Made by a program: the position numbers and the translations under genes. A stretch of 64,000 nt of DNA from Neisseria subflava (GTDB lineage Bacteria > Pseudomonadota > Gammaproteobacteria > Burkholderiales > Neisseriaceae), in assembly GCF_024205705.1 (NCBI RefSeq), contig NZ_CP073115.1, positions 1,736,001 through 1,800,000 of the forward strand. The letters are read 5' to 3'. The notes under the pieces are model-generated. The model saw nothing but the letters and a program-made list of their open reading frames with translations, ran no database searches and was not told the origin of the DNA. Every line of letters begins with the position of its first letter. Within the stretch, counting starts at the first letter, position 1. This document shows, piece after piece, positions 1 to 7,065 of this stretch.

Positions 1-635
1 ATATTGGCAATCACGTCAGGAACGTAACGCGGCATCAAGAACATAAACACCACGGTCGCCACCATATAATCGAAGTTTTCCTGAATATTGGCGGCGTTGA
101 GGTCGTATTCAAACGCGCGGACATTCAGTTCTTCGATACGCGCCAGCTCTTCCACGTTTTGAACCGCATGGGGATTATTATCGACAGCGGTAACGTCAAA
201 ACCTTTCAAACCTAAATACAGCGCATTGCGCCCCTGACCGCAGCCCATATCCAAAACCTTGCCGACAGGTACGATGCCCTCGGCGGCACGGACGGCCGAA
301 TGTGTTGCGCTCATGCCGTATTTCTTATTGAAATAGTCCGCCGCCTCGCAGTAAAACGACAGTTGGATTTCCGTATCTTGCGTTTGCGGCGCGATAAAGT
401 GCCATGCTTGCGGATGGATAACCCAATCATCGCTTTCAGGCGTCAACTCGTGCGTGGCCGTAATATTGCCCGCCTCGTCCACTTCGTTGAAGTTCAGACG
501 GCCTTGGAGGACATTGAGGCAGCCCCAAGTACTGGCGGCAGTATTGTGTTTGGACAACAAGGCTTCGGGAATCTCGTCCGCCGTCCATACCGGCATCTGT
601 TTGTAACAAAACAATTCTTGCTGTTCGCTCATCAT
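1..635 (-). CDS. tehB: TehB-type SAM-dependent methyltransferase, C-terminus beyond the window
   Basis: This is the start of a TehB protein, which uses S-adenosylmethionine to methylate tellurite and related toxic compounds in the cytoplasm. About 211 residues are visible. The first ~95 form the cupin-like DUF1971 domain found in long TehB proteins. The methyltransferase domain follows, with the cofactor-binding motif VLDMGCGQGRNALYLG near residue 135 and an acidic VTAVDNN motif after it. The frame is open to base 1, so the gene continues off the window. Two adjacent ATG codons (635 and 632) follow the ribosome-binding site GAAAGGAAAT; the second is the better spaced. A DUS lies inside the coding sequence near 500. 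Family identification is firm; the natural substrate is not known from sequence. Confidence 0.88.
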   Translation of the reverse strand, partial: MMSEQQELFCYKQMPVWTADEIPEALLSKHNTAASTWGCLNVLQGRLNFNEVDEAGNITATHELTPESDDWVIHPQAWHFIAPQTQDTEIQLSFYCEAADYFNKKYGMSATHSAVRAAEGIVPVGKVLDMGCGQGRNALYLGLKGFDVTAVDNNPHAVQNVEELARIEELNVRAFEYDLNAANIQENFDYMVATVVFMFLMPRYVPDVIAN

Positions 636-644
636 ATTTCCTTT

Positions 645-1034
645 CTATTTTGACGGTTTCAACACGGCTTCTGCCAAGGCTTTCTGAATGGCAATCACGC
701 TCTTGTCGCTTTTAAACTGCAAGGTTTCAGTCGGTGCCTCGCCGGAAGAAACCCAAATCTTCAGCTCGGCATCCAAATCGAAATGACCCGAGGTTTCTAC
801 CGAAAAGCGCGATACTGAACGGTACGGAATCGAACGGTAAGACACTTTCTTGCCGGTCAAACCCTGTTTATCCACCAACACCAGCCGATACTCGGTAAAC
901 ACAATCAAATCGCGCACCAGGCTGAATGCCATTTTTACCTGTTCGCCATCAATCAGGATATTCGCCAAATCGCGTTCCACCGCATCGGCGTCTTTTTGCG
1001 AAGCATTGCCCAAAAGGCCACTGAATAATCCCAT
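645..1034 (-). CDS. PH-domain protein of the bacterial PH (DUF1696/YvbH-like) family
   Basis: A 129-residue cytoplasmic protein starting MGLFSGLLG. Its body resembles the bacterial pleckstrin-homology family: alternating strands with the segment LIVFTEYRLVLVDKQGLTGK, then a basic YRSIPYRSVSRF stretch, and a C-terminal helix. Members are small, usually oligomeric proteins without a defined enzymatic role. The open frame extends upstream, but the ATG at 1034 follows a plausible AGCAGGCAG ribosome-binding site and matches the normal family start. It ends 10 bases before the tehB start, so both may be one transcript with this gene first. Function is unknown; only the fold family is supported. Confidence 0.75.
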   Translation of the reverse strand: MGLFSGLLGNASQKDADAVERDLANILIDGEQVKMAFSLVRDLIVFTEYRLVLVDKQGLTGKKVSYRSIPYRSVSRFSVETSGHFDLDAELKIWVSSGEAPTETLQFKSDKSVIAIQKALAEAVLKPSK

Positions 1035-1153
1035 ATCTGCCTGCTTTCTATACGAGTGATAAGTGCAGGGTATTTTACACGCGCAAACCGTATTTGCCGA
1101 TATTTCAGACGGCCTTATGTTATGATACCGCCTTATTCGACAAAGACATGCCC

Positions 1154-1590
1154 ATGGATAAACCCGTTTACCTCTACACAGACGGCGCATGCAAAGGCAA
1201 CCCCGGCGCAGGCGGCTGGGGGTATTTATGCGCTACGGCACACACGAAAAAGAACTGTTCGGCGGCGAAGCCGAAACCACCAACAACCGCATGGAGCTGA
1301 CCGCCGTCATCGAAGGCCTGAAATCCTTAAAACGCCGCTGCCAAGTCGTCATCTGCACCGACTCGCAATACGTCAAAAACGGCATGGAAAGCTGGATACA
1401 CGGCTGGAAAAAAAACGGCTGGAAAACCGCCGCCAAAAAACCGGTCAAAAACGACGATTTATGGAAAGAGCTGGATAGCCTGGTTCAACAGCACGATGTC
1501 CGCTGGACGTGGGTAAAAGGCCATGCCGGACACCCTGAAAACGAAAAAGCCGACGAGCTTGCCAACCGCGGTGCAGCAAAATTTGCATAA
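1154..1590 (+). pseudogene. rnhA: Ribonuclease HI, interrupted by a one-base frameshift at 1218-1222
   Basis: RNase HI cleaves the RNA strand of RNA-DNA hybrids. The first frame gives MDKPVYLYTDGACKGNPGAGGWG, with the first catalytic Asp (YTDGA). The second frame begins around 1223 and carries the rest: the catalytic Glu in NNRMELTA, the Asp in CTDSQYV, and the C-terminal VKGHAGHPENEKADELA with the final His and Asp. The two frames join if the G5 run at 1218-1222 is read as G6, giving a normal 145-residue protein. I chose ATG 1154 over 1148 because the family starts at MDK. All catalytic residues are intact apart from the shift, and RNase HI is strongly conserved, so a homopolymer sequencing error is the likeliest explanation. 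Confidence 0.85.
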
Positions 1591-1600
1591 CACTTCGTCC

Positions 1601-1917
1601 ATGACTGCACTCAAACATCTCAAACCATTCTTTTGGATTGTCGTCATTGCATTGGTTTGTGTGACGCCAATGGCACTTAATGTTCGCCTATTCGCCGTTT
1701 CATGATATCAATGATTTTTTTTAGCTTTAGCTTGTGCGATCACGTTAAGAGTGCCGAAGAATGTGCCGACTGAATCACGCCCTCCTATTTATTTTGGTGG
1801 TTTATACCCAAACCGTGGCTTTTCGCATTCATCACGCTGACTGCTATTTACCTCATTCTAAAAATCCTGATTGAAATCATCCGATTCCTATTCAGACTGA
1901 GAAAGAAAAACCCATGA
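1601..1917 (+). pseudogene. Decayed small membrane-protein gene (three lesions)
   Basis: Reading across three frames reconstructs a ~104-residue protein with two hydrophobic segments: an N-terminal one around WIVVIALVCVTPMA and a C-terminal one around LFAFITLTAIYLILKILI, ending in RLRKKNP. The first frame starts at ATG 1601. It changes frame near 1680 (an extra A in CTTAATG), changes again in the T8 run at 1715-1722, and meets an in-frame TGA at 1771 where TGG would fit. The last codon overlaps the next gene's ATG at 1914 (ATGA), which suggests translational coupling in the intact ancestor. I do not recognise the family. With two shifts plus a nonsense codon, this looks more like real decay than a single sequencing slip. 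Confidence 0.55.
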
Positions 1918-2312
1918 CCTGCCCCATCTGCACTGCCGACAACGAAGACATTTTGCTGCAAACGCCCAATCTGCGCGTTATCGCCGTCCACAACGAAGCC
2001 GGCGCACCGGCATTCTGCCGCGTGATTTGGAATGACCATGTTTCCGAGATGACCGACCTTTCCCCTGCCGAACGCAACGAAATCATGGAAATGGTGTATC
2101 AGGTTGAAGCCGCAATGCGCCAAGTCTTCCGCCCGGCCAAAATCAATCTGGCCAGCCTCGGCAATGTTGTGCCCCACCTGCATTGGCACGTCATCGCCCG
2201 TTTTGAAAACGACGCCAACTTCCCCGCGCCGATTTGGGCCGCGCCCGTCCGCGAACACGGTATGGCCTTGCCCGAAAATTGGCCGGAACAAATCAAAAAC
2301 TTAATCGCTTAA
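1914..2312 (+). CDS. HIT-family (histidine triad) nucleotide-binding protein
   Basis: A 132-residue cytoplasmic protein of the histidine-triad superfamily, whose members hydrolyse or transfer nucleoside phosphates (AMP-lysine or dinucleotide-type substrates). The signature VPHLHWHVIARF, with the HxHxH triad, lies at about residues 86-97. An N-terminal CPIC pair (residues 3-6) is typical of this proteobacterial subgroup, which has a shorter N-terminus than HinT. Its ATG overlaps the stop of the decayed membrane gene upstream. The substrate cannot be told from the sequence. An inverted DUS pair follows the stop. Confidence 0.85.
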   Translation: MTCPICTADNEDILLQTPNLRVIAVHNEAGAPAFCRVIWNDHVSEMTDLSPAERNEIMEMVYQVEAAMRQVFRPAKINLASLGNVVPHLHWHVIARFENDANFPAPIWAAPVREHGMALPENWPEQIKNLIA

Positions 2313-2315
2313 ACT

Positions 2316-2362
2316 TTCAGACGGCCTGTAAGGTCCGACACGCCAAATTCAGGCCGTCTGAA
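2316..2362. terminator. Inverted DUS pair after the HIT gene
   Basis: TTCAGACGGCCT (2316-2327) and AGGCCGTCTGAA (2351-2362) are perfect complements separated by 23 bases, so the RNA can form a 12-bp stem. There is no U-run after it, so termination is plausible but weaker than at other sites. It also supplies two uptake sequences just upstream of ldcA. Confidence 0.6.
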
Positions 2363-2385
2363 CATATAACGAAAGGAAAACCTCA

Positions 2386-3579
2386 ATGAACTCCACCACG
2401 CGCCGCCATTTCCTGCGTACCTGCTCTGCCGCGGCAGGCGCAGGGTTGTTGCAAGCCTGCGGCACAGGCACGACCACCACGCCGCAAACCAAAACCACTT
2501 CTACCACCGCGAAAGCCAAAACCGTGCAACCTAAGCAACCCCATCCGCCACGTTCCGGCGACAACCTCCTGCGCGTTGTTGCGCCGTCAGGCTTCGCCGA
2601 AGACCCCAACCGCGTGACCACCGGCCTGACCCGCCTCTACAACGCAGGCTTTACCGTGACCAACCAACAGGCAGGTAGCCGCCGTTACCAACGCTTTGCC
2701 GGCAGCGACGCCCAACGTGCCTCCGACTTCCAAGAAGTTGCCAGCGGCCGCGTCGAAACGCCTAAAGTCTTGATGGGCCTGCGCGGCGGCTACGGCGCGG
2801 CACGCATCCTGCCGCAAATCGATTTTGCCTCACTCGGCGCTAGAATGCGCGAACGCGGCACATTGTTCTTCGGTTTCAGCGACGTATGCGCCGTCCAACT
2901 CGCCCTGTTGGCCAAAGGCAATATGATGAGCTTTGCAGGCCCGATGGTGTACAGCGAATTCGGCAAAGCTGACCCCAGCGTCTTTACCATGGATTCTTTC
3001 ATCCGCGGCACGACCAACAATGTCAACATCGTTGATGTTCCGACCATCCAACGCGCCGATGTCAACGTAGAAGGCACATTGTGGGGCGGCAACCTCAGCG
3101 TTCTCGCCTCCCTCGCCGGCACGCCTTACATGCCCGATATTCAAGGCGGCATCCTCTTTATCGAAGACGTCAGCGAGCAACCCTACCGCATCGAGCGCAT
3201 GCTCAATACGCTTTACCTGTCAGGTGTTTTGCAAAAACAACGCGCCATCATCTTCGGCGATTTCCGCATGGGTACCATCCGCGACGTGTACGACTCTAGC
3301 TACGACTTCTCCGCCGTCGTCAACCACATTTCGCGCACCGCCAAAATTCCTGTGTTGACCGGTTTCCCATTCGGCCACATCACCAACAAAACCACTTTCC
3401 CGTTGGGCACGCATGCCAAAGTCCGCAGTACCGGCAACGGCGGTTATTCCGTTACCTTCAGTGGCTACCCTACGCTGAACCCGTCCGCGCTGACACTCGA
3501 CAACCTGCTGCCGCCTCCTGTTCCGACTTACGACAGCACCATCTACCGCGACAGCATTACTGAAGAAGTCACTGAATAA
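2386..3579 (+). CDS. ldcA: Exported L,D-carboxypeptidase (peptidase family S66), Tat-type lipoprotein
   Basis: A 397-residue S66 peptidase, which trims the terminal D-Ala (and, in the gonococcal homologue, also cross-links) from peptidoglycan stem peptides. The N-terminus has a twin-arginine motif (TRRHFLRTC) followed by a lipobox (GLLQAC, Cys at ~25), so export as a folded lipoprotein is predicted. A Thr/Lys/Pro-rich linker covers residues 27-55. The catalytic domain contains the nucleophile region FFGFSDVCAVQ (about residues 162-172), GLRGGYGAAR earlier, and the late TGFPFGH segment carrying the catalytic His. Many S66 enzymes are cytosolic, so the export signal is notable. It has a good ribosome-binding site (GAAAGGAAAA), probably its own transcript, and a DUS terminator after it. 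Confidence 0.88.
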   Translation: MNSTTRRHFLRTCSAAAGAGLLQACGTGTTTTPQTKTTSTTAKAKTVQPKQPHPPRSGDNLLRVVAPSGFAEDPNRVTTGLTRLYNAGFTVTNQQAGSRRYQRFAGSDAQRASDFQEVASGRVETPKVLMGLRGGYGAARILPQIDFASLGARMRERGTLFFGFSDVCAVQLALLAKGNMMSFAGPMVYSEFGKADPSVFTMDSFIRGTTNNVNIVDVPTIQRADVNVEGTLWGGNLSVLASLAGTPYMPDIQGGILFIEDVSEQPYRIERMLNTLYLSGVLQKQRAIIFGDFRMGTIRDVYDSSYDFSAVVNHISRTAKIPVLTGFPFGHITNKTTFPLGTHAKVRSTGNGGYSVTFSGYPTLNPSALTLDNLLPPPVPTYDSTIYRDSITEEVTE

Positions 3580-3594
3580 GGCTTGTTCAAATTA

Positions 3595-3632
3595 AAAAGC
3601 CGTCTGAAACCCAGTTTCAGACGGCCTTTTTA
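3595..3632. terminator. DUS hairpin terminator between ldcA and serC
   Basis: GCCGTCTGAA (3599-3608) pairs with TTCAGACGGC (3616-3625) with a 7-base loop, preceded by A5 and followed by T5. It can serve both convergent genes, ldcA (+) and serC (-). Confidence 0.9.
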
Positions 3633-3641
3633 TCTTAAGTC

Positions 3642-4747
3642 TTAACCGTAACGTCGTTGAAAATCTTTCATAAAGTCAGCCAACGCGTTCACACCTTCAA
3701 GCGGCATCACATTGTAAATACTGGCACGCATACCGCCGACGGTTTTATAACCCTTGAGCAGGCACAAGCCCTGCAACTCAGCTTCCAACACAAAGCGGCG
3801 GTCCAAATCTTCGCTTGCGGTTTTGAAGACCACGTTCATTTTGGAGCGCGCATCAGGATGGATATCGTTGATGTAAAAACCGCCGCTGCTGTCTATCACC
3901 TCATACAAGGTGTGCGCCTTTATTCGATTGACCGCTTCAATTTTTTTCACACCGCCCTGCGTTTGCAGCCAGCGGAACACCAAACCCGACATATAAATCG
4001 CATAAGTGGAAGGCGTGTTGTACATACCGTCGCGGTTGATGTGCGAACGGTAGTTGAACACATCGGGAATATCTTTTGGACAACGCTCCAACAAATCCTC
4101 GCGGATAATGACCACGGTCGCACCGGCAGGGCCGATATTTTTTGCGCGCCGGCATAAATCAAGCCGTAATCAGACACATTAAACTCACGCGACAAAATCT
4201 CGCTCGACATATCGCATACCAACGGCGGCAGGCCGTCTGAAAGTTTGGGGACGTTTTGATACTGCAAGCCGTTTACGGTTTCATTAATCGCAAAATGAAC
4301 AAACGCAGAATTCGGGTTGACATCCCAATCCTCAACCGCAGGCAGGTTTTTATAGGCATATTGCTCGCCGCCATGCGCGGCCAAACGGATTTCAGCATTG
4401 CTCAAACGGCTCATCTGTTCATAGGCAATGCGGCTCCAGTTGCCCGTTACCACCGCGTCGGCAGTCGCAAAACCATGCGCCAAATTCATGGCCACCATAT
4501 TGAATTGCGTGGTCGCACCGCCCTGTAAAAATAGGATTTTATAGTTGGACGGAATATTCAAAAGCTGGCGCAAGTCTTGTTCGGCATGATGCAGAATACT
4601 CAAAAACATATCCGAACGGTGGCTCATCGCCATCACGGGAAAGCCCGTACCGTTGTAGTCGAGCATTTCCTGTTGCGCGGTACGCAATACCGCTTCCGGC
4701 AATACGGCAGGACCGGCGGAAAAATTGTAAATCGGGTGTGCGGACAT
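3642..4747 (-). pseudogene. serC: Phosphoserine aminotransferase, interrupted by a one-base frameshift at 4138-4143
   Basis: SerC converts 3-phosphohydroxypyruvate and glutamate to phosphoserine and 2-oxoglutarate, with PLP, in serine (and pyridoxine) synthesis. The first frame from ATG 4747 reads MSAHPIYNFSAGPAVLP and runs to the PLP-binding lysine in IYAGAQK. The second frame (3642 to ~4138) continues with IREDLLER, NTPSTYAIYMSGLVF and GGMRASIYN to the end. Inserting one base in the T6 run at 4138-4143 (A6 on the coding strand) restores AGAQKNIGPAGA and a normal 368-residue enzyme. The break falls directly after the catalytic Lys. All other motifs are intact, so this is probably a homopolymer read error rather than serine auxotrophy. 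Confidence 0.88.
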
Positions 4748-5012
4748 GGCGGCCTTCTTTCTTATTCGGTGGGTATGAAGAAATTGTAGAACCGCCTTGC
4801 ACATTGTGCAAGCACGAAAAATCTGGAAATACAAGGCCGTCTGAAAATAAAGCAATACCAATTATTTGTTTTTCAAAACAATTTCAGAAGTACTATATCA
4901 AAACTTGTCAACAATTTCCTTTTCAGACGGTCTCACCCCTATCCTTCCATTTACGCAATCACTTCAAAAAATCCACGCCAAATCAACACTTTTCTTTTAT
5001 CTTGAAAACAGT

Positions 5013-5018
5013 TATAAT
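5013..5018 (+). promoter_or_regulatory. Probable -10 box of the rimP-nusA-infB operon
   Basis: TATAAT at 5013-5018 is a perfect -10 hexamer 72 bases before the rimP ATG. No good -35 lies 17 bases upstream; TTGAAA at 5002 is too close. A start near 5025 would place the palindrome at 5042-5065 inside the leader RNA. Confidence 0.45.
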
Positions 5019-5041
5019 AGGCCAATTTTTCAAATCACACG

Positions 5042-5067
5042 AAAAATGGCCGCGCGGCCATTTTTTT
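5042..5067 (+). promoter_or_regulatory. Perfect 24-bp palindrome plus T7 in the rimP leader (attenuator-like)
   Basis: AAAAATGGCCGC (5042-5053) is followed directly by its reverse complement GCGGCCATTTTT (5054-5065), with the T run reaching 5067. In RNA this is a GC-rich stem followed by U7, the form of an intrinsic terminator. It sits between the TATAAT and the rimP ATG (5090), which suggests attenuation of the nusA operon. Feedback through NusA, which enhances hairpin termination, is an inference. Confidence 0.5.
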
Positions 5068-5089
5068 GTTTATATACTTCTGGAGAAAC

Positions 5090-5521
5090 ATGGATATTCA
5101 AAGCATTCTTGATAAAACCCTGCCCGGCTTGGGCTACGAGCTGGTCGATTTCGAACTGACCGCACAAGGCGATTTGCGCGTTTTTATCGATAAAGAAGGC
5201 GGCATCACCGTCGAAGACTGCGCCACTGTCAGCAACCATCTGAGCCGCGTGTTTATGGTTGAAGACATCGACTACAAACGTTTGGAAATCTCCAGCCCGG
5301 GCCTTGACCGTCCGTTGAAAAAAGCCGCCGACTTCGTGCGCTTTGCCGGCCAGAACGCCAAAATCAAAACACGCCTGCCGATTGATGGTCAGAAAAACTT
5401 CATCGGCCGTATCGAATCTTGCGAAAACGACATCGTTACCGTCTCTTTCGACGGCAAAACTGCCCAAATCGAATTGAGCAATATCGACAAAGCCCGTTTG
5501 CGCCCCGAATTTAAATTTTAA
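5090..5521 (+). CDS. rimP: Ribosome maturation factor RimP
   Basis: A 143-residue protein needed for maturation of the 30S ribosomal subunit. The N-terminal alpha/beta domain includes LGYELVDFELTAQGDLRVFID and the conserved CATVSNHLSRVFMVEDID / LEISSPGLDRPL segments (residues ~45-80). The C-terminal SH3-like barrel ends with IDKARLRPEF. ATG 5090, preceded by TGGAG, gives the normal family start; an earlier in-frame ATG at 5066 lies within the leader palindrome's T run and has no ribosome-binding site. It is the first gene of the usual rimP-nusA-infB operon, 27 bases before nusA. Confidence 0.95.
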   Translation: MDIQSILDKTLPGLGYELVDFELTAQGDLRVFIDKEGGITVEDCATVSNHLSRVFMVEDIDYKRLEISSPGLDRPLKKAADFVRFAGQNAKIKTRLPIDGQKNFIGRIESCENDIVTVSFDGKTAQIELSNIDKARLRPEFKF

Positions 5522-5548
5522 AAACCGATTACTTGGAGATTCTAGAAA

Positions 5549-7054
5549 ATGAGTCGCGAAATGTTACAGCTGGCCGAAGCGCTGGCAAGTGAAAAAAACG
5601 TTGAAACGGAAGTCGTATTCAAAGCCCTTGAATTCGCCCTCTCTACTGCTGCCAAGAAAAAAGCCGACCGCGAGCACATGGACGTGCGCGTCGAAATCGA
5701 CCGCGATACCGGCGAATACCAAACCTTCCGCCGCTGGCTGATTGTTGCCGATGAAGACTACACCTACCCCGACATAGAAAAAACCATCGAGGAAATCCAA
5801 GAAGAAATCCCCGGCACAACCATCCAAATCGGCGAATACTACGAAGAGCAGCTGCCAAACGAAGGCTTCGGCCGCCAAGCAGCGCAAACAGCCAAACAAA
5901 TCATTCTGCAACGCATCCGCGATGCGGAGCGCGAGCAAAACCTGAACGAGTTCCTCGCTTCTAAAGAAGACATCGTTTCCGGTACGGTAAAACGCGTCGA
6001 GCGCCACGGCATCATCGTTGAAGTCGTCGCAGGCAAACTTGATGCACTGATTCCGCGTGAAGAAATGATTCCGCGCGAAAACTTCCGCAGCGGCGACCGC
6101 ATCCGCGCCCTCTTCCTGCGTGTGGACGAAATCGGCAATACCGGCCGCAAACAAGTCATTTTGAGCCGTACCAGCGGCGACTTCTTGGCCAAACTCTACG
6201 CCAACGAGGTACCTGAAATTGCAGACGGCCTGTTGGAAATCCGCGAAGTAGCACGCGACCCAGGCCAACGCGCCAAAGTTGCCGTTAAAGCCAACGACCA
6301 ACGCATCGACCCGCAAGGTACTTGTATCGGCGTGCGCGGTTCCCGTGTTAACGCCGTGAGCAACGAATTGTCCGGCGAACGCATCGACATCGTATTGTGG
6401 TCTCCTGAGCCAGCCCAATTCGTGATGAACGCGCTGTCTCCTGCCGAAGTGAGCCGCATCGTGATTGACGAAGACAAACACGCCGTTGACGTGATTGTTG
6501 ATGAAAACCAACTGGCGCTGGCCATCGGCCGCGGCGGTCAAAACGTCCGCCTGGCTTCCATCCTGACCGGCTGGCAGCTGAACATCATGACCGTTGAAGA
6601 AGCCGACGAGCGCAATGCCGCCGAAGACGCCGTTATCCGCAACCTCTTCACCACCCACTTGAACATCGACGACGAAACCGCCGATATCTTGGTTGAAGAA
6701 GGCTTTGCCACTTTGGAAGAAGTTGCTTACGTTCCAGCGGCAGAATTGCTCTCGATTGACGGCTTTGACGAAGAAATCGTTGAAACCCTGCGCAACCGCG
6801 CACGCGACGCGATCCTGACCATTACCATCGCCGCAGAAGAAAAACTGGGTGAAGTGTCTGAAGACATGCGCAATCTGGACGGCGTAGATTCCGATATGTT
6901 GCGCAAACTGGCCGAAGCCGGTGTTACCCAACGCGATGATCTGGCCGAATTGTCTGTTGACGAATTGGTCGAAATTACCGGTGTTGACGAAGAAGAAGCC
7001 AAAAAAGTGATTTTGGCTGCACGCGAACACTGGTTTACTGAAGAAAACAACTAA
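5549..7054 (+). CDS. nusA: Transcription termination/antitermination factor NusA
   Basis: NusA binds RNA polymerase and RNA hairpins and controls pausing, intrinsic termination and antitermination. At 501 residues it is full length. The order is: N-terminal polymerase-binding domain (1 to ~130, including TFRRWLIV), S1 domain (about 135-200, SGTVKRVERHGIIVEV), two KH domains (about 225-350, with CIGVRGSRVNAVSNEL and AIGRGGQNVRLAS), and two C-terminal helix-hairpin-helix acidic repeats (about 360-495). It starts at ATG 5549 after CTTGGAGATTC. The next gene, infB, starts 11 bases after the stop, so co-transcription is nearly certain. Confidence 0.97.
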   Translation: MSREMLQLAEALASEKNVETEVVFKALEFALSTAAKKKADREHMDVRVEIDRDTGEYQTFRRWLIVADEDYTYPDIEKTIEEIQEEIPGTTIQIGEYYEEQLPNEGFGRQAAQTAKQIILQRIRDAEREQNLNEFLASKEDIVSGTVKRVERHGIIVEVVAGKLDALIPREEMIPRENFRSGDRIRALFLRVDEIGNTGRKQVILSRTSGDFLAKLYANEVPEIADGLLEIREVARDPGQRAKVAVKANDQRIDPQGTCIGVRGSRVNAVSNELSGERIDIVLWSPEPAQFVMNALSPAEVSRIVIDEDKHAVDVIVDENQLALAIGRGGQNVRLASILTGWQLNIMTVEEADERNAAEDAVIRNLFTTHLNIDDETADILVEEGFATLEEVAYVPAAELLSIDGFDEEIVETLRNRARDAILTITIAAEEKLGEVSEDMRNLDGVDSDMLRKLAEAGVTQRDDLAELSVDELVEITGVDEEEAKKVILAAREHWFTEENN

Positions 7055-7065
7055 GGGGGTACTGA

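Larger units (their letters stand above)
4748..5089. other. Intergenic region between serC and rimP
   Basis: This 342-base stretch separates the divergent serC and rimP genes. It holds one AG-DUS near 4832, a second inverted copy with one mismatch near 4922, an AT-rich segment, the TATAAT hexamer at 5013-5018 and the palindrome at 5042-5065 described separately. I see no open reading frame with coding character and no RNA gene. Confidence 0.7.

Noticed and set aside
1218..1222. Phase variation of rnhA through its G run
   Set aside because: Neisserial phase-variable tracts are longer and in surface or restriction genes. Five G is too short to switch often, and four other genes show the same one-base defect.
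5002..5018. TTGAAA (5002) as the -35 of the rimP promoter
   Set aside because: Only five bases separate it from TATAAT; a sigma-70 spacer is about 17.
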